Shown piece after piece: positions 38,185-50,850 of a stretch of DNA of 64,000 nucleotides. The notes under the pieces were generated by a model. The model was not told the DNA's origin and ran no database searches. It saw nothing but the letters and a program-made list of their open reading frames with translations. A program made the position numbers and the translations under genes. How positions within the stretch are numbered: the first letter of the stretch is position 1; every line of letters starts with the position of its first letter. The DNA is from Breviolum minutum Mf 1.05b.01 (Eukaryota; Sar; Dinophyceae; Suessiales; Symbiodiniaceae): positions 1 through 64,000 of the forward strand of contig DF241121.1 in NCBI GenBank assembly GCA_000507305.1, given 5' to 3'.

Positions 38185-39427
38185 TGTTTGGAAACACTGG
38201 AGTTTTGTCTCCAAGCTGTTTTTTTCCTTGCAAAAACCGTGAGGCCAAGAGACTTTCCATCACATGGAGGCAGGTTTATTTTTTTGGGGGGGGCTCAAGA
38301 GGTGGTTAAGATCGAAAAAAGAGAGGCACCAAAACATCCCTGAAATTTTTTGATGCTGAAAACATTTCATTCGGAACATGATTTTGAAAAAAACAATTTC
38401 AATGGAATGGTTGAATGAACACGTGTAATTTTTAGATATGATCATGAATATCCACCCTCCCTCCCTCATGATAATTTTTTTCCGCTTGTAAAACATTTTA
38501 ACAAAAAGTCTGCTACTGAATGAAGACTTGGATCCTAAAAATGGGTGCCTATCATATCCTGAAAAATCATGAGATGTCGGGGGATTCTGCAAAAATCACT
38601 GAGAAAGGTGCCAAAACCCAGAAACTCATTCCATGTCGAATGAAGGCTGAAACTTACGGGTAAGGGGGGTCATTAAATGGGACCAATTCTTGGGGTTTGT
38701 CAAACAGTGCCAAATGTATGGTAAATTTGAGGGATTTCCCTAAAAGATAGTGATTATGCCTGAAGTCATACAATAATGATTCCCCTGGAGTCATTTAAAT
38801 TACCAATTTGGGGGGAATCAAAATTACCCATACAAATTACCCCCTGAAGTTGGGTTGGTGTAATCTAATGACTTCTGCCTTATCAGCCGCCGAATGGCCG
38901 CCTGTAGGCGACCTACAGCAGCCAGGAGAGTTATGCCATGACTTTCGAAGGCCGTGGCTTGAACCCAAACTTCGGGTTCGGAAGAATACAAGAAAAACGA
39001 AAAACGGAGACATATGATATACATATATATGTATATATCTATTATCATATATATGTATATATATTATTATATATATATATATTATATTCATGTTTTTTGT
39101 GTGCATACATGTATATATATTTGAATTTATATTTATATTTGTATTTATGTTTATATTGTGACATGTATTATACCTATACGCACAACTCTATTTGCAGAAT
39201 CTGCCCACACCAACCAATTCACCATTGATGTTCTACCTACCTACTCGTTTTTCTACATGCACATGTAACACATACAAAAATCCGCCAAAGCTACGTACCT
39301 ACTGATCCACTCGTAGCAAAAAATGGTGGTACCCTTGGGATGGGGGTTCCTTCAGAATCAACCCCATATACACCTTATATCTGGTATTTATTGGTTTCCC
39401 AATCCCCTTTTAAAGGGCTCCCAACAG

Positions 39428-40675
39428 GGAGGGAGCTTCACTGATGCAACCGAGCCTCCCGACCGGAAAGGCAGCTCCGATCCCGCCGGATCTCGTGAGC
39501 ACTTTGCTCCTGACGAGGCGGAGGGGGGTTGGTGAAGACAAGATCCAAATTGAAAAAAAAAGCTGAAAAATCATTCACTTCGGAGAAGATCATTGATGTA
39601 GAATTTGATATATATATATATTTAATTGATATATATATATATATGATATTAATCATAGATTATCAATTGGGAATTGTGATATTCTAATATCATCATGCCG
39701 TAAAATTGCCAAACAATTTTTCCTACAGCTGATGCTGTACCTTGATGAAGTACCTGGACTGACCTAGGGGAATGGCTAGGTAGGTCGCGGTCGCCATTTT
39801 TGACCTGTTGAAGGCTATGTTTTTCTTATTTGTCCGGTTTTTTTTGGGATGATTTTTGAGTTGCGTTTGTGCTTTTTTTGGTTGACATCCGACCATATAT
39901 ATATATACATATGTGTATCTTTTGTTTTTTTCAAAGACATGTTTTTCCACTTTTGTTTTCAAAAAAAAACACCAGGTGTTTCTCCTTTCCGCTGGGTGAA
40001 AAAGGCGAAGGGGCCCTTGCATTTGACTTTGCATATATTCGACGGGTTGTTTCAACTCAACGATTCCAATTTTGATTCCCCAAAGTAGAGTTGTTTATGC
40101 CCAAACATTTTCCACTAAAAACAACACCTGGAAAATTCACGGCTCTTGAACCCCCCCAAAAATGGAGGGTTGAAATTCAGATGATTTTCTGGATTTCAAT
40201 TTTTTTAAATGATTTTTAGGTGATCCAGCCATGTGAATGTTCCAGGGTGTAACCAGGCCCGCAAACTGACTGAAAACTGTTGTAGTTGGAAGACGAATCT
40301 CCTTTCCTTTTAGGTTTTAACTTTTCAGAGGCGAAATCTTTGAAGAAAACTTCAAGTGTGTTAGCCACGTTTCAAACGGCTCCGTTTCCCCGTTTTCCCT
40401 GGATTTAAAAAAAAGGTTGCAGCACTTTTTTGACCGAAGGCATCTTTTTAAAGGGTGTTTGAACATGAGGTCTTTGTATGAATGCAGGTCTCAATCTGGC
40501 AATTTTTAATCTCGCCTGAAAAAACAACAATCCCAGGAGCTGACAGCTTCGGAACAGCTCCACTTTGAGGACGAGAGTGTGGAGGGAACGCAGTCGGAGA
40601 GAACGGAGTCGGAGTCGATGGAAGTGACGGTGCCGGTGGATGGTCTTAGGCCAGGATGGGAGGAGGTGATGGCAA
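39428..40675 (+). CDS. gene K: two acidic, Ser-rich exons
   Basis: Exon 39428-39517 (GGSFTDATEPPDRKGSSDP then AGSREHFAPDE) ends at GCGGAG, a GC donor that keeps phase 0; the GT alternative (39528) would give phase 1. Exon 40537-40675 begins after TCCCAG and reads ELTASEQLHFEDESVEG, TQSERTESESMEVTVPVD and GLRPGWEEVMA to a GT donor. The second exon is very convincing; its union with the first is inferred from strand, acidity and phase. Unknown function. Two AT-rich tracts lie within the intron. Confidence 0.5.
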
Positions 40676-42483
40676 GTTTCAAGCTTGGATAAAAAAAATT
40701 GTGATTTTTTTGTTTAATTTTGGAAATAAAGAAAGAGATTAAACAAGTGAATTGGGATGAGTTTTTTTTACAGGACTAATTTCGTGATTTGGGAGCTATT
40801 TAGAGCTCCAGAATGACAAAATCACTGGGATGAGAGACCAGCGGATAGGTGGTGGCTGCTGCATTGGGTTGAACCATTTGTTTTGAAAGCAGGGATGATT
40901 GGGTCAGGTGGAGGAATTTCTGCAAAGTTGTTTTTTTCGTCTCAAAGAGGAACTTCGTTTCTTCCTAAAACTGAACGAATGCGAATGCTGTTTCTTGGGA
41001 CTATTTCAATAGGAAATACATCTGAACCTGAACCAACCACTGATTTTCAGGACACATTCGTTCATTTTTCGGGGGTGGAAATGTGACATGAATCGTAGGT
41101 ACCTTTTACCGACGGATCACTCATCGTACGTCGTGAAACCCTGCCGAAAGTCCACCTGAAAATGACGTGTTATTGTTAAAAGGGAACTAGGGACCCACTG
41201 GCGGGACCCGTTTCTATGAGTATTTCAGGAAGAGTATATTATAAGAAGTATAAGTATATGTATGATATACATAGAAACATTTGCATACATATATAGATAT
41301 ATACATAATATGATAATATACACATGTATGTATACATATGTACATACAGCATTAAACGCAGAAAGCCCGCAAGTTGTGAACTCATGTCACTCCGCAACGG
41401 AGATTCTCCGCTGGAAAGTAGATGTGTTAGAGTGTTACCTGCCCTGGGAACTAAGATATCCGTTCCCGGAACACAATTGCAGATGATTTTCCTTCTCCAA
41501 AAGTGAGATATCTGAGTTCCCTAAAGGCTACTTATTGAACAAGGGTGTTATTCTTCTGCCAACTAGTTTGCTAAAGGTGACTTTTTACGGATTCTACCAT
41601 GGGATTCATCACCATTGTTCACCACCATTTGGGGATATGGTAAGCAGTATATCATGAAGATTACCATTTGGGATTTGCTGACCATTTGCGATTCCTATCA
41701 CCTGATTGCTTACCAAATTACCATATCGCCAAATGGTCAAAAAATACTTCATTTTCAAATTTTTACACTACATATTCCACCTTAAGCATGGGATGCATGG
41801 ACAAAATCTTCCACCAAAAAATGGCTTTTTAGGGATGTCCTGGACGCCAACATCGAGGCAACACATTGGGATATCACCTTACCGCCAGGGGCGCTCAGCA
41901 GGGAGGTCTCTAGTGGAGCACCTGACTTGGGTTGTAATGTAAGAGTTAAGTTAGTATAGATTTTGTATAGGGGACCAAAGGTTATTTGATGAAATAGCTG
42001 TTGTAGGGTTTAATGTAATATATATACATATATATCTGCATTTACAAGGGGATTGTATTTTTGATAGAGGTTCTTATAGTCGACTGAACCAAGCAATATA
42101 AGGGGATGGGATTCTGAGTTTACTTTCGCTGCTTATTTGACATTGGGCGCAACTCAAAAAATTGATGCTTTACCACTTAAAGCCCGATTTTTGAGTGCAA
42201 CCATGAGAAGTTGATGATTTCGGGCCAAAATTTTGATATGTCTGTTGCCGTTCTACATTTTTTCCAAATGAAGTATCCCTCAGGAACTCCTTACCAAACC
42301 GAACCATCCGGATTTTTGTTTTTTTCTTGTAAACATCGGACATTTTTTTTTTGCAAAAAAAGCGGAAAAACAGAACCACAAAGACACCAGAAAGACACCA
42401 ACCCCTCACAATCCTAACACAAGAAGGCTTTTAATTTTATTATTTTGCAGATCAATGGCATCAAACAATCTTAAGTTATATCG

Positions 42484-42596
42484 TTGGTTTGGGTCCTGGT
42501 GGTTTGGATTCCTAGAATCCCCATTATGAAAGGGATTGTTACTTGTGGGTACCCAAACCACCAACCCAAACCACCCGTTTACCATTAGTTGATTGG
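42484..42596 (+). mobile_element. M8-family palindromic MITE
   Basis: TTGGTTTGGGTCCTGGTGG on the left pairs with CCACCAACCCAAACCACC on the right. GTTTACCATTAGTTGATTGG follows, the inverse of the 25541 left end. Confidence 0.65.
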
Positions 42597-42638
42597 CAGC
42601 TTTGAAAGGCAAACACCTCTCCCTTCATAGCTTTTCAG

Positions 42639-42718
42639 GAGCCCCAAGAAACAGCGAGAGGAGTCTCGGTTCCACCGATCCGACAAAGTGGATCATTGCC
42701 CGGGAAACCCAAAAGATT
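42639..42718 (+). CDS. candidate exon, frame uncertain
   Basis: After CTTTTCAG two plus frames are open: APRNSERSLGSTDPTKWI and EPQETARGVSVPPIRQSG. The acceptor is good and the composition coding-like, but no partner exon or clear donor was found. Confidence 0.35.
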
Positions 42719-42984
42719 CATGGAGGATTTCAGCCCAAAATAATCGCGGTTACATCCGGTTACCCATTTATTTTTGGCCATTTATAGGGGCCCATCATTT
42801 GTAACGATCGTAGGGTCCCAATTTGAACCATCATTTCATTTTGCCATACTTGTGGGTCTAATTTCCGCTGCAACGCACAAGGGGAGTTTTTTGTCGAAGA
42901 TATCTGCCATCCTTTGGGTCAAGCATCCAGATGAACATTTTCCATCCATGATTCATTGATGGGAGACAATCATTGATATTGATT

Positions 42985-43080
42985 ACTCTGAAACTAACAT
43001 ATACACCTGAAAATGAATGGTTGGAAGATTAGTTTCCTTTTGGGATGACTTCCTGGCAGGTTCTATGTTAGTTTCAGGGA
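42985..43080 (+). mobile_element. M3-family palindromic MITE
   Basis: CTCTGAAACTAACATATAC on the left, CTATGTTAGTTTCAGGGA on the right, with GAATGGTTGGAAGATTAG inside. Confidence 0.8.
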
Positions 43081-43168
43081 ATGTTTATCCAAATGGATCA
43101 TCTAAAAAGTTCTTCGATGATCTCATTGAGGTCATTTAGAAATGTACGTTTTGAACCTTCAAAAGTTC

Positions 43169-43289
43169 ATACTGTTGATGGTTCAGAAATCCGGCGTTCA
43201 CCAGTTGAGGTTGGTAGTTTATCCCATGATTTGCACGGTTTTGTACATCCCAGGTGGTTTTCTTGCCGGATTTCTTTCACCAACAATAT
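43169..43289 (+). mobile_element. M6-family palindromic MITE
   Basis: ATACTGTTGATGGTTCAGAA at the left; GCCGGATTTCTTTCACCAAC at the right, partly eroded. Inner CACCAGTTGAGGTTGGTAG matches other copies. Confidence 0.75.
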
Positions 43290-44043
43290 CATTGATTATT
43301 CTAGGAATCTTATTTCGCTCCTCCAGAATCAAATTATTCATTTGAATCATTGGATTCAATGGTGAGTATTCCAATTTTTCGGAAGAAAGATTGTGGAAAT
43401 CTTTGGGGATTCGGTTCATTGGAACAACACATGCAATGCACCAGTTGATATGGTTTTCGACATAGGAAAGATCTCATGAATTGTGCCCTTTTTGGTTGAA
43501 AAAAACCTCTTGTACTCTGGTGACAGCTTGAATCGTCGAGCGTATTACTTTCGAGCTTTAAATGAGTTTGCCTCTGGTTTTCTTTTTGGGACGTGTGAGT
43601 CTCTGAATTAATTATTATAGGCTTAGAACCTGCAGCTGCTTTGGGGTGAAATGATGAAAAGTGGATGTCTTGCAAGTCTCGCAGTGATCAGTAATCAAAC
43701 CACAAGTTTTAATTTAGTTTGTATATTGTATATCTGACTGGTCCTTAATAAGGAATGAGGGACTATCTGGTGGTTTCAATCTTTTTTAAAATTTCACCCC
43801 TACTTGAGGAAGATTCGAATTCAAGAAATTGACTAGGGGAATGAATGAGTTTTCATCATAACCAGGTATAGCTTCAATCCCTCATTCCCTACTTTTCGGG
43901 CCAGCCAGATATCCTTCTGGGTGACATCAAGGTGACCCAAAAAACACGACATTTTTCCAAGAAAGGAATGACAAAAATGATGAAATTTAATCAGGATATT
44001 GGTTCATCTTTGCATGATGATATATGTGTATGCATATAATATA

Positions 44044-44294
44044 TACCTGGAGTCCCAAACAACCAGTTTAAAGTGGATGTTTGCTGATTACCACCCATTT
44101 TCCACGTAAAGATTTGGTTCATCATCCAATTGAAACAAGCATTAAAGATTGGTTGTTTAGGGTATCAGGTATATACAATGTACCTAGGTGGTGGCAACTC
44201 AATTTTTTTTTACTTTCACCTCCATTTAAGGGGAAGATGAACCCATTTGTGACTTCCGCATATTTTTCAAATGGGTTCGGAAAACCACCAACCA
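44044..44294 (+). mobile_element. M5 element followed by M2 element
   Basis: 44044-44172 is M5 (TACCTGGAGTCCCAAACAAC...GGTTGTTTAGGGTATCAGGTA). 44184-44294 is M2 (CTAGGTGGTGGCAACTC...GAAAACCACCAACCAG). The same M2/M5 adjacency, in the other order, occurs at 33957-34170. Confidence 0.75.
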
Positions 44295-44567
44295 GATGAT
44301 GTACTCATTGTATACATTCTGGAACCTTTCCCAACAAAAAAAGACCACTTCGAAGGTCAGCAAGTAGCGGCCCAGCGGCGCCAGCAGCAAAGAAGGTGAC
44401 TTTGGTGATTTGTTGTTCCCATACCATCCTTGGTTGATTGGTATATTTACCTATGTTTGGTTGATTTTGGTGGTAAATGTAGGGAAATATACCATTCATG
44501 GATGCTATGTGTTATTTTTGGTTCTGGATTTGTTGAAAACTGCCGTTCCAAACAAAAGATGTTATGA

Positions 44568-44568
<1 letters not shown>

Positions 44569-44605
<37 letters not shown>

Positions 44606-44622
44606 GGATGATGATGATGATG

Positions 44623-44703
<81 letters not shown>
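44569..44703 (+). repeat. (GAT)n microsatellite
   Basis: About 135 nt of GAT triplets with two GAG interruptions. Met, Ser and His homopolymer readings are artefacts. Confidence 0.95.
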
Positions 44704-44705
<2 letters not shown>

Positions 44706-45168
44706 CATCTTAAGAAATTACCTCCAAACAATGCCAACCTGCCGGGAAATAGCTAGCCTTTTTTTTTTTGTAGGGATTCTTAAGGGACATTGATGGGCTT
44801 CATAGCCCCTTAATGAGTCCTTATTTCTTGGGGTCGCGGGTGGCATTTCCCCCTTAGATTCCCACAAGATGAGATGGACGATTACCATAAGTTTTGTGAG
44901 ATTCAAATGACTTTTCCAATTTCGGGGGATGTTTTTTTTGTTGTTTTCTGATATCCCAAACTCTGAATCAGAGGGGGTTATGATGTTTCTGAAGCTGCAA
45001 GAAACTTGTGCGGTTTTTCCAGTGTTGCACTTTTCATGGTGATGAAATTTTTCGGGTTTACACGCATGTTTCCTCTCCAAAGCGTTGGGCCAAACAAAAC
45101 TGATGAACAACCCTGCAAAAGAAGATACCCAGGTAGTTACCTGTGTGATGTTTTTTTTGGGACGTCAG

Positions 45169-46764
45169 CCTGAGGCATATCATCCGTGCCTATGGCTAAA
45201 GCTGGTAGCTGGAAAGTTGGTGCCTGACCGTATCCGGTGGCACCATATCCATTCACTGCCGTTCGTTGTTTTTTTTCACCCAAAGTTTGGTGTTAGATGA
45301 CAACTGGCCGAAGTGACCGACGGTTCGAAGTGCAACTGTAACTATAGGGAATATTTAGGATGAATTGCTTGGAAGAGGTGCAGGTTTAACACACTTTATT
45401 CTATAGATAACACAATGCTTCTATGTACATATGTTACATGTGTATATAGATATACCTTATATACCTTATTTACAAATATGTATCTATACGTATATATTAT
45501 ACACATCTATTTCTTTAGGCATAAACAGCACCAAAATGACGCACGTCGGTCCTTCGCCGGGCTTGGAAGGAAGGCCTTCTTTGATCTCCCGTGGTTTTCG
45601 CTGGAGTTCATTGGGTCTTGGGATTCTGCTTACCTCAAGGGTAGCCAAAGTGAAATGGGTGGGCTTCCACCGGGTGGGTTCAAGGGAGAGGTTCAACTGT
45701 CCACCCAAGTCCTATTTGAATCCTAATTTTTGTTTGGTTATTTCTTTTTGAATCGGTGGATATTATATTGCATTTTAAAAGTTATTATTTTTTTGTAGAA
45801 GATATTTACATACATATATGTATATATATATATTTATACAGATTTGGCTCCACAGATTGACGCAATTCAATTCAGTGAAGGTTTCGTTCAAAAAACCCAA
45901 CTTTACACAAATTCATCTACTTTTCAGCCAACTTTGGCGGCTGAATTTTTTTCTGGCTCAGCTGGGGTATTGAGGCCGTTTTTGGGGGGAGTGGCCTTTC
46001 GTGGATTTTCAGCACCTTAGATTCAGCTGATTTTCTGGCATCAAGATATTTGTCAAAGATGTGACATGCTCAATCTATGAATAACCAGGTCCCCATTTTT
46101 CGGCAGCCATTTTTTTTTCCGACACTTGGGGGCCCGCAGCAAAAGACAGGGATCTCATTCGCCGGAAACTTTGGTGGTTTGTTGGTTGGTAAAAAATTGG
46201 AAACTGTTGAAACCTTTGGGAAATTTTGAACATTTGACATCAACCAATCAAGCAACCGATGTCGGGATGAACTTGAGCGGCCTGGCGCGCTTGCGCGCTG
46301 CTTGTCGCTTACTGCTTCTCGTGGGGCTAGCATCCCACTGGGTCTCTCAGCACCGGGGACCTTTATTTGTTGGTTCCAATCGCAGCACCTTGTTGAAGAA
46401 AACAGCCATCAGGATGGCGATTGGGATTCTGGAAAATGGGTCCCACAAAACTAAACATGTTGTTGTTTTTTGATTTTCGAAACTTGGTGATTTTTTCGTT
46501 TTTTTTGTGAATTGATGGTGATTTCGACTTCCCCGAAAACAAAATGATCCATAATTCAAAAATTCTGGGGTTAAATTTCCCTAATAAGATATGATCCATA
46601 ATTACCATAATTCATAATTCCCGCTAATCTTTTTACTCAAATTTTGAGGTTGGCTCGAAGTTTACAGTAGATCATTTTGCCCCTTGAATTTGCAGGGACA
46701 AAAGAGGAAACGTCAGACATGACTTGGAGACAAAGCGGGATGAAAGATCCTCGCTTTGTGGGCG
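45169..46764 (+). CDS. gene J: four phase-linked exons with a membrane segment
   Basis: Exons: 45169-45236 (PEAYHPCLWLKLVAGKL then VPDRI; out phase 2), 45519-45640 (HKQHQNDARRSFAGLGRK then AFFDLPWFSLEFIGSWDSA and YLK; 2 to 1), 46253-46372 (TDVGMNLSGLARLRAACRL then LLLVGLASHWVSQHRGPLFV; 1 to 1), 46696-46764 (TKEETSDMTWRQSGMKDP then RFVG; 1 to 1). Acceptor 45518 follows a pyrimidine tract and all donors are GT. The third exon has a hydrophobic run (ACRLLLLVGLASHW) that could be a transmembrane helix or internal signal anchor. Exons upstream and downstream are missing. No family recognised. Confidence 0.6.
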
Positions 46765-47578
46765 GTTTGTGTTTTGAAAAAGAACCATTCAAAGATTACT
46801 CCCCCGAAAAGATAAAAGCACATATATATATATATATTCTGGAAAATGATGGTTGGAAGATGAATTTCTTTTTAAAACGGTCCTTTTTTAGGGGACATTC
46901 GTTAATGTTCGGGTGAGTGAGAGCATGCCCCCTGGCAGGAATGGAGAGTTGGAGAATGAAGTAGAATGATGTATATATATCTCTTCATGCCCATGAGCCC
47001 AAAGGCTTATCTTTTTTTATAGCCTTCCACAACAACCCCAACAAAAAAGTCATATTGTTGTCAATTGTGGTTGGAAGATGAGTTGAAGCTAAACACTCTA
47101 GTTGCACACCAACTTGGGTGTTTATGTTCCATTGCTATGTTGATTTACCAGGGTGCTTTTACATCACAGTAATGTCAAAGATATTTGTTAATGTATCATG
47201 ACATGCGACCAGGGATTTTTTCCAAAGGTTTTTTGGCCGAGTATGGTAAAGAGCTTACCCCCGCAAAAAATTGGTCGGTTCGATGCACCATCTACACCAA
47301 ATTTGCGGGGGCAGATCCAACATTTTGAAGGTATTCCACTGAATTGTGCATGAAGTTTGGGTTGGTGTCATATAAAAGCACCCCTGCTTTCACCAATGGG
47401 ATTGCTGACTTTTTTCAAAGATGTGAAAAAAAAGACAGATCTTGGCGAAACTTTCAGTAGAGACCCCCTGATGATTAACATGGTTCACCTAAAAACTAAC
47501 ACCCAAATAATTGAACTCAGGAACATCCATCTGAACCAAACTTCCATTTTTTTGGGTTCCAACTGTTAGATCTATGTA

Positions 47579-47608
<30 letters not shown>

Positions 47609-47610
<2 letters not shown>

Positions 47611-47772
47611 CATGTATATAGGGATTATTTCATAAGCCAGGCAAATTTTCCGATTGCCGTGTATCAACAACGTTGCCGTTGCTCCTGACCCCCCGTGGAT
47701 GGTCAGGTTGGCCTCGGCCTCGGCCTCGCAGTGCTGAACCTCGTGGGTCCGTTCAGGCTTTACCAGGTTCAC
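47609..47772 (-). CDS. coding-like stretch ending in the dispersed MAYEIIP-type repeat
   Basis: Minus strand reads VNLVKPERTHEVQHCEAE, AEANLTIHGGSGATATLL and CLAYEIIP. Its end matches that of the 36.7 kb stretch. The plus strand offers GWPRPRPRSAEPRGSVQ to a GT donor. Strand unresolved. Confidence 0.3.
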
Positions 47773-47837
47773 GTACGGTGCGCCATGAACTTGGAGTCTT
47801 GGTTAGTCAAAGAATAGAAGGATGTTTCCGAAAAGAG

Positions 47838-47931
47838 TGGGTTAAACCCCCCCAAATCATCCATTTGTACATAGGGTTTTCCATTATTTTCACCATCCAT
47901 TTTGGGGTACCCCTTTTTTTGGAAACACCCA
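47838..47931 (-). mobile_element. M1-family MITE, opposite orientation
   Basis: CCCCCAAATCATCCATTTG and CCATCCATTTTGGGGTACC are the family core in reverse; the right end is GGAAACACCCA. The left arm is eroded. It is followed by an M4-like unit (AAATTTGAGGGATTCCCC, GCATGAAGTTTGGGTTGG) that also occurs near 20.2, 24.3, 27.3, 38.7 and 47.3 kb. Confidence 0.7.
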
Positions 47932-48511
47932 GAACAAACCGGGATTCAACAGGGATCATGAAAAAATTACCTGTTGGAAGGGGGGGAATTTTAGAAACAA
48001 TTCAAATGATCATTGGTAAATTTGAGGGATTCCCCTGAAAAATCCTGCATGAAGTTTGGGTTGGTAATGTAATGACCCCTGTTCAACGACCAACCGGTTT
48101 CAACAACCAGGGTTCAACAACCAAAGGGACGGATTCAACAAGCAAAATGCTGGATTCAACAACAAGGTTGCAGATTTGTCCCAAAAAACATCTTCGGAAG
48201 CAACAAGCCGCCACCACAGATGGTACCTTTTGTTGGATCTAAAATATTGGTGATATTTATGTATTGGAGCTTTTGCTCTTTTTTGCTCTTTTTGCTCTTT
48301 TTTTGTTTTTTTGTTTTTTTTTGTTTTTGTTTTGTTGTTTTTTGGTTTTGGTCTGTTTGTTTTTGTTTTTTTGCTGTTGCTTGATGTTCATTGTGGTTTG
48401 AGGTGTTTGGTTTGTCATCCGCATTGGTATATGTCACCCATGTCAAAAATGAAAAATTGTTTGTACGCAGTCAATCTTGATTCAGCTGTGTTTGTGTCAT
48501 TCTTTGGCATC

Positions 48512-48950
48512 ATGTCTTTGTCAGTGCATCGACCTGCGAAGCGAGCCCGTGGCAGCCAACAGGGAGCCCATGTCAATCCAATGGCTTTCGGGATGAACCC
48601 ATTGATTGCCGGATTGCTAGGAGGTGGTGGAATGGGCGATTGCACCTGGTTCACCTGAAGAAGTTCCTGGAGAAGAGCATGGTGGTGAAGAAGGACATGG
48701 TGAAGGAGATGAAGCTCAAGGAGGTGATGGCGGAGTTCTTCTACCTCTTGAGGAAGAGATTGAGTTGGAGGGTGTGGATGAACACCCTAGTGCTGCTGAA
48801 GTGGCAGCAGATGAAGGATTGGATGACATCCATGACAGGATGATGGCGCTCTACAGGCAGATGCTGCAAGGAGCAGAAGATGCGGAAGTTCGAGGTGAAT
48901 TCGAACATGCTGAATGGCTTCGACAGCAAGCAGAAGAACTACAATGGTAG
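48512..48950 (+). CDS. small Glu/Gly-rich protein gene with an apparent frameshift
   Basis: ATG 48512 opens a frame reading MSLSVHRPAKRARGSQQG, AHVNPMAFGMNPLIAGLLGG and stops at 48658. From 48621 a second frame (+1 relative) reads PEEVPGEEHGGEEGHGEG, DEAQGGDGGVLLPLEEEI and DIHDRMMALYRQMLQGAED, AEVRGEFEHAEWLRQQAEE, ending LQW-stop at 48950. Both parts look genuine: a basic N-terminus, an acidic low-complexity centre and an amphipathic C-terminal helix. They meet in GGAGGTGGTGG (48620-48630). No intron fits this gap. Either an indel (real or assembly) or a recoding site explains it. A third frame is Lys-rich and open to 48843 but lacks the codon pattern of the others. Confidence 0.55.
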
Positions 48951-49254
48951 GAAGTTTACAATGTACCATAGATGATGATGCCAAGAACGAAAACTGGAAG
49001 CGTTTAAGTGAAGGCTGAGGCATCTGACTGTCTGCAATACATGCTAAGCATGAATGCAGAGGTGGGGTGAGCAGATGTAGAGCTGTGAAGATACCCCTGA
49101 TGTACCACTACCGAAGGCCTCTAAGGTTCAAGTGAAAAAGGAAGTGCGTTACCTTTTGAGATTTAAGTATTGGTTGGCTTTGATTGACTCGTTGCCTTTG
49201 GCAGTGGATATTTTCTATCGCCCTTCTTTGCTCATTGAAATGTTCTATATTAGT

Positions 49255-49382
49255 TTATGTTATATTTTATTTTATTGAATAATATTATTTTATTTTATAT
49301 AATATTACATTATATTATATAATATTACATTATATTATATTATATTATATTATATTGTATTGTATTGTATTATATTATTGTT
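49255..49382 (+). repeat. TATTA/TATTG low-complexity tract
   Basis: Short words TTATATTTTATTTTATTG, then ATAATATTACATTATATT repeats, ending in TATTG units. No gene. Confidence 0.9.
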
Positions 49383-49845
49383 CTTCCTTTAAATTGAATG
49401 GATTTACATGTGATGGTAGGGAGTGATCATAGCAACTTGTGTGGGTTTTTGCAACCTACCCTTTGGTCATCGATCCTTTGGGACTGCAAGGCGAGTGTCG
49501 GACTGCACTGGAGTCAGAGGCACCCCCGCCTACATGGCGTGTGGACCCACAGTAACCTATTGCGAAAAATCATCAAACATTGTGAAGATTCATGTGATAT
49601 GATGAAGTAAGATGAAGATATATGAAGTATTGTTAAGTGTGTGGCGTCCCGGACCAAGGCCCGAGTGCTACGGGGGGCAGCTCACCCCGAAGGTGGCATG
49701 ACAGAAACTGGGAAGGGTCTTGCGGTCTTATTTCCTTCACTTGTTTTTCCGTCAGAGGGAAGTGCTCTCAAGATTGTTTTGGGATAAAAATGTCATGATA
49801 GGTCCTGGTAGGTTTTGTTTTTGATTAATCTGAAGATCAAGAAAA

Positions 49846-50310
49846 TTGCCTGTTGAAGTTGAAGACATGGTACGCCCATTCAAAATGAGAGGAGACTCAG
49901 ATCAAGGTTCAAGGAAAACAGGCACAAAGCCATCGTCCCATTGTGCTGTGATATCATTTTGTATTTGCCAGTCGTCTCAGGCTGATGTGTGGGCTCTTGG
50001 CCAAGAACTCAAATCCATCACAGTCAAGTTCTATATTGTTCTGTAATACTAGTGTTGGGTGCATCAGCTCGTCAAGAATATCGATCACTGACCAGATTAC
50101 TGCTGTGAAGGGTGCACGATGTTGGCGCTGTACGGGGGGCAGGGTTTTGGGGACCTTGCCCCCCTGGAGATTTACCGGAAGGTGCCAACCTGGATATGAT
50201 GTGCTCGATTTGCTGTTGTTGAAATGGTGACCCACAGGTGCTGTTCCAGAGGCAGTTGCCTCAAATTCCCAACTGCCTTCCTCGCGCTTTGCTTCCCATA
50301 GTGTAGCCAA
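49846..50310. other. coding-like region, strand unresolved
   Basis: Minus ORF 49954-50310 includes EAKREEGSWEFEATASG and VIWSVIDILDELMHPTLV; the plus strand includes SQADVWALGQELKSIT and RVHDVGAVRGAGFWGPCP. One strand probably holds an exon or a decayed gene. I cannot tell which. Confidence 0.3.
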
Positions 50311-50647
50311 CCTGTTTTGACATGTCTCAGTCAGATTGTAGACTTGTGCTGTGATCTGAATGCAGATGACTCTGACTGCTTTTGCTTTACCTTAGCACAT
50401 TCCAGGTGCGAGCTTGCTTTCAGTTTGACAGCAAGCACAGAGCGTCATCACAGAATGCCGGCTTCTTAAAGAGTTTTGTGGTGACAATGACTACGTTTTC
50501 CAGGGACCGGGACAAAATAAGACCGGCAAAGAATGCTCTTGCACCATCAAAGAATCAGGTCTATTCTGAAATGCTGCGGCTCCTTCCACTTCGCTCAGGA
50601 CGGATTCTGGTTGAGTCACAACCCGAAATGAGCATGATCAATTCTAG

Positions 50648-50850
50648 GGTTTGGCGGTTTGGAGGATGATGTAGAAAATTGTTCAGCGTGTGGCAAAGAT
50701 AAGAAGCCTGGTTCAACCAGGTGCGCGTCATGTTTGCGATTATCCCCCAATGATGCTCAGAAACGGCAAGTTGAGAGTTTTGCCCCCGCTGCAGCTTTAA
50801 ATGTGCTCGTCGACGTACTCGCTTACTTAAAACATTTCTACTTAACTTAG
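50648..50850 (+). CDS. zinc-ribbon-like exon or short gene
   Basis: From an acceptor at 50646-50647 the frame reads FGGLEDDVENCSACGKDK, KPGSTRCASCLRLSPND and AQKRQVESFAPAAALNVLVD, ending at a stop at 50848-50850. CSACG-x9-CASC gives two CxxC knuckles spaced as in small zinc ribbons (established for RanBP2-type and related folds; the Trp typical of RanBP2 is absent). Upstream, 50382-50669 is open in another frame and may be a preceding exon. Confidence 0.5.

Noticed and set aside
49255-49382. AT-rich tract as possible organellar insertion
   Set aside because: It is a simple TATTA repeat without organellar genes.
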